From Adiantum capillus-veneris (Eukaryota > Streptophyta > Polypodiopsida > Polypodiales > Pteridaceae): a DNA stretch of 64,000 nucleotides. Positions within the stretch are counted from its first letter, which is position 1. Every line of letters begins with the position of its first letter. Where the stretch lies: the NCBI GenBank assembly GCA_014529385.2, contig CM043947.1, forward strand, positions 133,728,391-133,792,390. The letters are read 5' to 3'. Below, piece after piece: positions 56,440 to 64,000 of this stretch. Below the pieces are notes generated by a model. It made no database searches. It saw only the letters and a program-made list of their open reading frames with translations, and was not told where the DNA came from. A program made the position numbers and the translations under genes.

Positions 56440-57049
56440 AACACCACCCTTCCAGTGAAATATAATGACATTGAAACCATGGCAATATTTGATAGTGGGA
56501 CAGGCATAGCCATAGCCACAAAATCACTGTGGAAATTCTGGGGACAACCAGCCATTAGACAAACTCGAATGATATTGCAATTGGCTGATGGACACATTGA
56601 AAGACCCTTAAGACTGCTTGAAAAAGTGATAACTAATTCCTATGGGATTGAATATCAGCACACTTTTTCCATAGTAGACTTTGGGAAGAAATTATGAAAT
56701 CATATTGGGAAGACCTTTCATGCGACAGGTACAGCTTATCCAAGATTGGAAAAACAATTCTCTATATTTGAAGCAAGTGAGATCTATAACAAGGGTTAAT
56801 CTAAAAGATCACACTTATAGAGATGTCATGAACACGCCCATACAAGAGTTCGATTCAGTCTCTTTGGCTGAAACTAAGCTTCCATCTTGGTTAAACAAAG
56901 ACACTCCTATTTGGATGTGTAGAGATTCAGAAAATGAGAGCTTAAGACGAGAAGAATGTATCTTAGAAAGGATTACACAGACAAAGCCTATGTACTTGAA
57001 CCCTTTTCAAAACATTTCTTTGAGCCCTTTGAGTGGACTCAAATTTTAG
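56440..57049 (+). pseudogene. A2 aspartic protease
   Basis: ETMAIFDSGTGIAIATKSLW holds the standard Asp-Ser-Gly loop. LQLADGHIERPLRLLEKVIT, HTFSIVDFGKKL and, one frame over, EIILGRPFMRQVQLIQDW give the second half. One frameshift at about 56,690 is the main lesion. Confidence 0.82.
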
Positions 57050-57826
57050 TGACCATGGATGTATGCGTGAATACGTCTATGCCTACTCAATTTTGCAATG
57101 AGGATGGCTACGACATAATTCCCATCCAAATGATTTCAACCCTCAACATTGAAGATGGAAGTGAGGAACTCAAGGACTTGATGAAAGCTCAACAAGTCTT
57201 TTCAGACCTCTACTACGATGCAAACAGATGAGCTAGATGAACACTCAATTACCTCAAAAGATTCGGGGTTAGAAAAAGAACATGTGAGAGCTAAGCTACT
57301 CTTGAAAGGAGGGGAGGAAAAGTTTTTTGACTTTCCTAACCAGAAATCGAGAAGACAAAAATGGTATAGAAGAAAAAGAGACACCAGAAACGTAAAAACA
57401 AGACCTATGCAATTAGTCTCCAGTAGAACACAATTCCTGATGCAGATAGATGCATATGATTGGGTCCAAGACAAAATCATTGGCAAATATCCTTCAAACA
57501 AAAATCCAAAAATGTCAAAAACATCGAGAAAAACAAGGACGGATACTCAAGCAAAGCCAAACCAACAGGACAAGGAGCCAACCATCACATCAGTTGAGCG
57601 GAAAAAGAAATATCAAGAGTTGAAAAAATCTCTAAAGGAGATATATACGATCAAAATGGAAACCACAGAAGAGGATGGTAAGGTTGTAATGAGTGTTCCA
57701 TCCCCATTACAAAAAGTATACTCTCCAAGATCGAAAAATCATAGTCGAACAACTTGTCAGGGAATTACAAAAATAGGGGGAGTCCTACAAAGGGCCCAAG
57801 AACACACAAAAAATAGACGTGACTGA
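57050..57826 (+). pseudogene. A2 protease-RT spacer domain, unknown
   Basis: Corresponds to 16,069-17,025: DVCVNTSMPTQFCNEDGYDI, LMKAQQVFSDLYYDA, then in a second frame LLKGGEEKFFDFPNQKSRRQ and SVERKKKYQELKKSLKEIY. Acidic first and basic later. No known motif. Confidence 0.6.
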
Positions 57827-57830
57827 ACCA

Positions 57831-58269
57831 GGGGAAGAACCTAGGCCTACCTACATTGCAAATGACGTAACAGAAGATGAAGAAGAGCTTTTACTAAGCT
57901 TACTAAAAGAATACTGAGATATCTTTGCTTGATCTTACAAGGATCTCAAGGGTGTTTATCCATAAATCTGTCAACATACCATACCCATGAAAGATGATGC
58001 AAAACCAAGTAGACAAAGGCCATACACATATAATGAAACATTTGCAATGAACGAGGGGAAGAACTTAGGCCTACCTACATTGCAAATCACCTAACAGAAG
58101 ATGAAGAAGAGCTTTTACTAAGCTTACTAAAAGAATACCAAGATATCTTTGCTTGGTCATACAAGGATCTCAAGGGTGTTTATCCAAAAATCTGTCAACA
58201 TACCATACCCATGAGAAATGATGTGAAACCAAGTAGACAAAGGCCATACACATATAATGAAACATTTGC
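57831..58269 (+). repeat. Tandem duplication, 224-bp period, in A2 pol
   Basis: 57,831-58,054 and 58,055-58,269 are about 95% alike (GGGGAAGAAC to AACATTTGC). The first copy has two stops where the second has none (TACTGAGATATC against TACCAAGATATC). The second copy continues into RT, so the first is a later, decayed extra. Confidence 0.9.
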
Positions 58270-58858
58270 CAAAAAAATCAAAGAAGAGTTTGAGAAACTA
58301 AAGGAAGCCGAATTCATTTACAAAATTCAACACACAGATTGGGTGTCTCCAATTGTGGTAGTACCCAAGAAGAATGGAAAATTATGAGTGTGTGTCAATC
58401 TTAAAAAAGTGAATGCAGCTACCATTAGAGACAACTTTCCTCTTCCAATCATTGAGCATGTGTTAGAACGAGCTGCACGAAAAGAAGCTTACAGCTTCTT
58501 AGATGGCTTTTCGGGATATAATCAATTTTTGGTTGACCCAAAAGATCAGCATAAAACTTCTTTTGCAACGGAATGGGGTATTTTTGCCTATGAGTTTATG
58601 CCTTTTGGGTTAACAAAGGCTCCTGCCACCTTTCAAAGATTGATGAGCCATGCTTTTAAAGAATATCCGAGAAAATTCTTGGAAGTGTATATGGATTATC
58701 TATGCATACATTCATCAATCCCAGCTGATTATTTTGAACACCTCAAAAAGGTATTCAAAAAATGTAGACTTTATGGGATTGGCCTTAATCGTGAAAAGTG
58801 CACATTCATGGGTAGACAAGGAAAAATTCTTGGACATATAGTGTCTAAAATGGCATAG
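58070..58858 (+). pseudogene. A2 reverse transcriptase with mutated catalytic site
   Basis: HTDWVSPIVVVPKKNGKL, a stop, then VCVNLKKVNAATIRDNFPLP, YSFLDGFSGYNQFLVDPKDQ, FATEWGIFAYEFMPFGLTKA and PATFQRLMSHAFKEYPRKF. The catalytic box is YMDY (58,688-58,699) where YMDD is expected, so the second Asp is lost. The frame ends at LGHIVSKMA with a stop. Otherwise the domain is well kept. Confidence 0.87.
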
Positions 58859-59542
58859 CTACTGACTTGGATAAAATTCATGTTATTGTTGATTTGCCTA
58901 GACCAAAAACAGTAAAGGGGGTTCAAGCCTTCATGGGGCATTGTGGATATTACAGACGGTTCATTTATAATTGCAAAACCCATGTATAGCTTGATTACAC
59001 ACTTTGAATGGACCGAGGCATGTGAAGAATCCTTCATGAAGCTTAAGCAATCTCTCACCTCAGCTCCAATATTGAAAGCACCAGATTCGAATAAGATATT
59101 CTACATACTTGTAGATGCTTCCAATTTTGCTATTGGTTGTATACTAGCTCAACCAGGAGGCGGGAAAATTGACTTTCCTATTTCTTATGCTAGCAGACAG
59201 TTGAACATGGATAAAAAGAATTACACTACCACTGAAAGAGAAGGTTTAGGAATGATCTACGCAGTTAAAGAGTATAGACATTACCTATTAGACAACAAGT
59301 TTGTGTTCTTTGTAGACCACCAAGATTTGTTGTATTTGGTAAACAATCCATGCACCACAGTAAGAATAGTGAGATGGTTCATCATTCTTCTGGAATTTGA
59401 TTTCACTGTGGTTGTACAAAAGGGCACTACACATCAAATAGAAAATCATTTGTCAAGGATTATTTCAGGAGAATCACCTAAAGGGGTAGACAATGATCTA
59501 CCCAATGCCTATTTGTTCTCCGTGGAAATGATACCTCGATAG
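58859..59542 (+). pseudogene. A2 RNase H
   Basis: After a frame change in GVQAFMGHCGYYRR, a 199-codon frame reads HFEWTEACEESFMKLKQSLT, FYILVDASNFAIGCILAQPG (catalytic Asp), NYTTTEREGLGMIYAVKEYR (Glu), VFFVDHQDLLYLVNNP (Asp) and VRWFIILLEFDFTVVVQKGT. All acidic residues expected are seen. Confidence 0.86.
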
Positions 59543-59770
59543 TCGGAAAACATGGTATCATTGATGACCATAGCTCAAGTGGATTCACAAATACCATTTC
59601 CTATTACAATTGGATTAATTGAGCAATCAGCTATGTATCAATTACTAGCTGGTAGGCTATACAAAAGAAATTGAGATGAAATATTGCTCTTATGCATTAA
59701 CCTGAAGAGAAAAAACAGTACCTAAGTCAAGCACATATTACCATAGTAGGACTTCACTTTGGGGAAGATC
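59543..59770 (+). pseudogene. A2 start of the integrase zinc region, truncated
   Basis: IPFPITIGLIEQSAMYQLLA, GRLYKRN, a stop, EILLLC, KKQYLSQAHITIVGLHFGED match the upstream zinc-binding module of A1 (13,395-13,250). The frame ends where poly-T and CT-rich DNA begin, so the rest of integrase and the 3' LTR are gone. Confidence 0.75.
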
Positions 59771-60610
<840 letters not shown>

Positions 60611-60616
60611 GCTCGT

Positions 60617-60778
60617 CTCACTGGATAGATCTTTAAGGTCTCTTGGGATAGTTTCCTACGACGTTAAAATTATCTTCTTCTTCTTCTTCTTCTTCTTCTC
60701 ACTGGATAGATCTTTAAGGTCTCTTGGGATAGTTTCCTACGACGTTAAAATTATCTTCTTCTTCTTCTTCTTCTCTCT
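60617..60778. repeat. 81-bp tandem duplication ending in (CTT)n
   Basis: CTCACTGGATAGATC begins at 60,617 and again at 60,698. Both units run through CCTACGACGTTAAAATTA and end in a (CTT)n tract. The units are almost identical. Confidence 0.9.
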
Positions 60779-60872
60779 TGCAATCACTCATTCACTCTCT
60801 CCCTCTGTCTCTCTCTCTCTCTCTCTCCCCTTTCTATCTCTCTCACTCTGAGACGAAAGGGACGAAAATGGT

Positions 60873-60932
<60 letters not shown>

Positions 60933-60990
60933 TTGGTGGGGGGGGAAGGGGGGAGAAAAGAGGAGATGGGGAGAGAGAAAGAGAGGGGAG

Positions 60991-61041
<51 letters not shown>

Positions 61042-61277
61042 CGGGGGGGGGGGGGGGGCGCACTAGAAAAATACATTTTCCCTAACTGAAGAAAATAAGG
61101 GCAAACTTGAAATTCTCTCAATTTTTAGGTAAAAATTGAAGGTTTTGCCGGTATTTACACTAAAACTTGTGAATTTCTCGATTTTCTTCAAGGACAACTC
61201 AAAATATAGCTGAGATTTTTAAAATTTCGATCGGTTAAAAACACTTTACCCTGTTTTTTTTTTACGTTGATAGGGGG

Positions 61278-61337
<60 letters not shown>

Positions 61338-61409
61338 CAGCAGAGAGGGGGGAGGGATTGCGAGAGGGAGAGAGGAGTGAAAGGAACAAATCTAGTAAAG
61401 GAGCTTAAG
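60779..61409. repeat. Simple-sequence block: GA, G and flanks
   Basis: (CT)n near 60,800-60,830, (GA)n 60,877-60,930 and 60,995-61,038, a G-rich run 61,040-61,058, AT-rich unique DNA 61,060-61,260, then (GA)27 at 61,281-61,334. No coding content beyond repeat translations. Confidence 0.9.
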
Positions 61410-61498
61410 GCCAAAAAAAAAAAGAGCTCTCCCAAGCAAAGCAATAGCGATATCGCTATTGCTTTGCTTAAGAGAGCTCTTTTTTAAAAAATTTTGGC
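61410..61498. repeat. 89-bp hairpin with perfect 36-bp palindromic core
   Basis: AAGCAAAGCAATAGCGAT and its exact reverse complement meet at a GATATC centre (61,434-61,469). Beyond the core the arms continue as GCC-A-tract-GAGCTCTC on the left and GAGAGCTC-T-tract-GGC on the right with few mismatches. There is no ORF and no loop. Confidence 0.9.
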
Positions 61499-61601
61499 TT
61501 AAACTTGTTTTCAATCTTTTTTTCCTCTTTATTTGGAAAAAAAAAAGAACGCTCTCCCACTCTCTCCCTCTCACAATCCCCCCCCGCCCCGCTCCCCACC
61601 G

Positions 61602-61686
<85 letters not shown>

Positions 61687-61689
61687 GTG
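61499..61689. repeat. (CT)n block
   Basis: AT-rich 61,499-61,550, pyrimidine-rich DNA, then (CT)41 at about 61,603-61,684. Only repeat-derived frames. Confidence 0.9.
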
Positions 61690-62690
61690 CGAGCATCCTT
61701 TTCTCCATCGTTCCATCGTTGGCCTCCCCCAAGCGCGAAGGACCGCCTTGTGGGGTGGTGCTAGCTCTTAGTTTTGTTCATTGCAAGACCACATTCATTC
61801 ACTCTCTGCTCACCTTGTTCCGCCTCGTAGTACATTCTTGTAGCTCTACCTTACAGTGCCTCGCAGTTCTACCTTGCTCAGCCTCACAATTCAACTTTGT
61901 AGTTTAGTCCCGCTGCACTTAGCCTTGCTCAACCTTGATGTGCCTCCCTTTTCTCTTCGCACTCGACTCCAGCCCACGCGGTAGCCACGTACAATATCTT
62001 TTAGGTTTACACTAGTCTACACACTCACACACTATAGTCAGTGCTCCTACGTTGCAAGCCAACCCAACCCCATCGTGGACGATATGACAACCAAAGAGAA
62101 GACTACAACCCCAAAAACCCTGTGAGGACACATTCAAGCTTTGTGGTTGTCGTGGCAGCTTGAGGCAAGCTTGGCTGCATTGAACACCTCCAAACGGCCT
62201 CAAGTGGGACATGGAAGAGAACCAAAATCTTAAAGCTTGCATTGACAAGCTCAAGGCACGATTTGACTCAATCATCAGACTCGTCATCGGAGAGAGAGAG
62301 AGAGAGAGAAAGATTTTATATCGTCCTCGGAGGTCAATTATGACCCATGGGGACAATGTTACGTGTGATGTAGTATGTGTATGGTTGATGAGTGATACTC
62401 AATGCTTCAAAATTGTGGTGATGAGAGTCGCAATGGAGAGCCCACACTGTAGCTGGGAGAGGAAAGTGTGTAGGTCTACACCATGGCTGAAAATGTGAGG
62501 GAAGCAAGTTCGGATGTAACCAAAAGTTGAGCGTGTGGTACTCAGACTCTCGAACTTGAAGTGAACATAATGTGCACAATCAATTTTATTCTTCTCCATT
62601 GCCCCAACGCCCCGTCTCACATACAAGGGAGTGGGAGCTAAGAGGAATGGCTACGATAGTGTGTATCACTGACAAGGGGATCCGCTCAAG
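61690..62690. other. Unassigned region between simple repeats
   Basis: 61,780-61,990 has many variations of CCTTG/CTCAGCCTC and CTTGTAG without a clear period. A short + frame near 62,211 (MEENQNLKACIDKLKARFDS) has a gag-like or coiled-coil look but is only 32 codons before a (GA)n tract (62,291-62,309). Nothing else is recognised. Confidence 0.35.
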
Positions 62691-62726
62691 CATGAGAGAG
62701 AGAGAGAGGGGGGGGGGGGGGGGGGG

Positions 62727-62776
<50 letters not shown>

Positions 62777-62866
62777 AGATAAGGGGGGGGGGGGGGGGGG
62801 GGGGGGGGGGAGAGAGAGCTGGGAGCAAAGCGAATGAGCAAGGGAAAGAGGGGGAAGGGGAGGGGC

Positions 62867-62897
<31 letters not shown>

Positions 62898-62960
62898 GAA
62901 ATAGGGAGGGACATACGGAGAGAAAGATAGGACGTTGGAGAGGGTAACTGTCATAATAAT
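62691..62960. repeat. GA and poly-G block
   Basis: (GA)n with G runs of about 22 (62,708-62,729) and about 27 (62,784-62,811), (GA)n between, then (CA)n at 62,866-62,882 and (GA)n again. Frames here are repeat translations. Confidence 0.92.
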
Positions 62961-63421
62961 CAATATCTAATTCTCCTAAATGATTTTCTCATATTAAACT
63001 GATCATTTAATGTGGGGAAGTGCCAAGGGAGAAAAAGCTAGAATATTGGTTAAGCTAGCAGACCGGCCACAGTAGGGATCCAAAGGAGGGAAAATAGGGA
63101 TCCAAAGGGGGGGGCATCTGCAAAAGAGCCATGTGAAACAATGGGCCAAAAAGACCCTAAGGTTCAGCCCATTAAGACTTCCAAAATGCTAAGGTTCCAA
63201 AATTCAAAGGTTGTGTCCAAAGGTCAACCCTAGGGAAAATTGGATGCTTAGTGTGTGCCTAAAAAGTCTTTTAACATCCCTACATGGGAGGGGGCGAGCC
63301 CCAAAGCTAGGGGATGAGAGAGAAAGCCACACACACACACACAGGCTCCCTTTACACAAAGGGAATGAGGGACACATGTCAGCTCCCTAGGCCAGATGCC
63401 CACAAGGTGTGCCCAATTCCT
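62961..63421. other. Unassigned region
   Basis: No coding frame. GGGATCCAAAGG occurs twice (63,076 and 63,098) as a 22-base near-duplication. A (CA)n stretch lies at about 63,330-63,343. GGGACACATGTCAG near 63,370 recurs at 63,678. Confidence 0.45.
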
Positions 63422-63746
63422 ATTGGAAGACCCTTGAAGTGGACCAATGAGAATTAAGCTAGAGTAAATCTAGTTTAATTAATTTAAAAACATTTAATAA
63501 AAGAAACCAATAAGAATTAAGTGTCCTAGAAGACTATTGGGCAGTCTCCCAAGGGGTCCAATGAGCATTCAGGAGCCCCATGGCTTGCCTGATTCCTATT
63601 GGCCAGGAGGCAAAGGGGTCCAATGAGAGTTTAGTTTAATTATTTAATTACCTAAAGCTCTCACAAAAGGGGAAAGGGGGACACATGTCAGAAGGCTATC
63701 ACTTATGCTGCTTAATTCCTATTGGCTTGACCTGGGGAGGTCCAAT
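63422..63746 (+). repeat. Four ATTGG/CCAAT inverted pairs at constant spacing
   Basis: ATTGG starts at 63,422, 63,536, 63,598 and 63,721; the partner CCAAT starts at 63,444, 63,558, 63,620 and 63,742. The gap is 17, 17, 17 and 16 bases. All four CCAAT are followed by GAG, and three of four ATTGG are preceded by TTCCT. Intervening DNA is AT-rich (TTTAATTAATTT, TTTAATTATTTAATTA). Confidence 0.85.
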
Positions 63747-64000
63747 GAGGCAAAAGCCAGACCTATTTAGCAGCTAGGGCTCGCCCAAGAGAGAGAGGGG
63801 GCTGATTTTTGCTTGGCATTGACACACACACACTCACACTTGACCATGTGTGAAGGAAGAATACTCTATCTCCTCCCAAGCTTTAATGGAGAGCTCATCA
63901 CCTACTCCAAGCTTGTGAGATAGAAGCCTACATCAACACTCTCTTGGCATGTGGATGCAAATCCAACCAAGAGCCAAGCTTCAATGCATGCTCATCTTCT
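63747..64000 (+). other. Unassigned region at the window end
   Basis: Contains a (CA)n stretch near 63,822-63,835 and GAGCTCATCACC. With the CCAAT pairs upstream it could be the promoter and leader of an LTR or a transcript running out of the window, but no TATA box or partner copy is visible. Confidence 0.3.

Larger units (their letters stand above)
34079..59770 (+). mobile_element. A2: Athila-like element containing C2 and T4
   Basis: Starts with an LTR, a primer site and a repeat-rich leader (34,079-36,750 and 40,458-40,823). After the T4 insertion, gag, protease, RT and RNase H of the A-family proteins run from 53,226 to 59,770. That both parts are one element is inferred: A1 also combines this LTR type with these proteins. 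Against it, T4 has no target duplication to prove that the two sides were once joined. The 3' end is lost at the simple repeats. Confidence 0.5.

Noticed and set aside
61061-61080. CACTAGAAAAATAC resembling a CACTA transposon terminus
   Set aside because: No matching inverted terminus, subterminal repeats or transposase nearby; the start follows a poly-G tract and is likely chance.

Overview
This 64 kb window looks like nuclear DNA from a land plant with a large, repeat-rich genome. Almost everything I can read is LTR retrotransposon: Ty3/gypsy elements of Tat-like, Athila-like and other lineages, and Ty1/copia elements. They are inserted into one another and broken by stops, frameshifts and deletions. 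The right end is long (CT/GA)n, (GT)n and poly-G/C tracts. I found no intact host gene, rRNA, tRNA gene or CRISPR. The species cannot be named from the sequence.

Layout. (1) Element T1 (about 1-21,233, +) is Tat-like, with gag, a protease, RT, a first RNase H, a second archaeal-type RNase H and integrase. It has a cut 5' LTR at the window edge and a 3' LTR at 20,410-21,233. It is opened at 3,853-17,787 by element A1. A1 is an Athila-like copy whose 3' LTR, long unknown ORF, integrase and RNase H lie on the - strand, while gag, protease and RT lie on the + strand. A 445-bp foldback element sits inside the T1 second RNase H. (2) D1 (21,236-25,747, +) has 2.07-kb LTRs around a 1.5-kb gag-only interior, and its 3' LTR is cut. 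(3) At 25,748-34,078 lies a mosaic: a candidate LTR, an A-family LTR split by a 1.5-kb insertion, scraps of a chromovirus-like integrase and of copia, unassigned DNA, and T3, a truncated Tat-like element (-). (4) A2 starts at 34,079 with an A-family 5' LTR, a tRNA-Asp primer site and a leader of 272-bp repeats carrying 22-bp palindromes. Inserted in it are a small copia, C2 (36,751-40,457, -, with target duplications), and T4 (40,824-53,225, -, with 1.24-kb LTRs). T4 is itself split by a copia, C1 (44,766-49,825, +, with target duplications). The coding part at 53,226-59,770 is probably the continuation of A2. (5) 59,771-64,000 is simple sequence plus a short region of evenly spaced inverted CCAAT pairs.

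The insertion order read from the nesting is: T1 before A1; A2 before C2 and T4; T4 before C1. No autonomous intact element remains. C2 looks like a non-autonomous copia that would have depended on enzymes supplied by others. The most unusual points are the conserved Asp-Gly-Gly protease motif of the T elements, the doubled zinc-binding module before the A-family integrase, the palindromic repeats of the A family, the long unknown ORF beside the A1 3' LTR, and the two in-frame stops in the C2 polyprotein.
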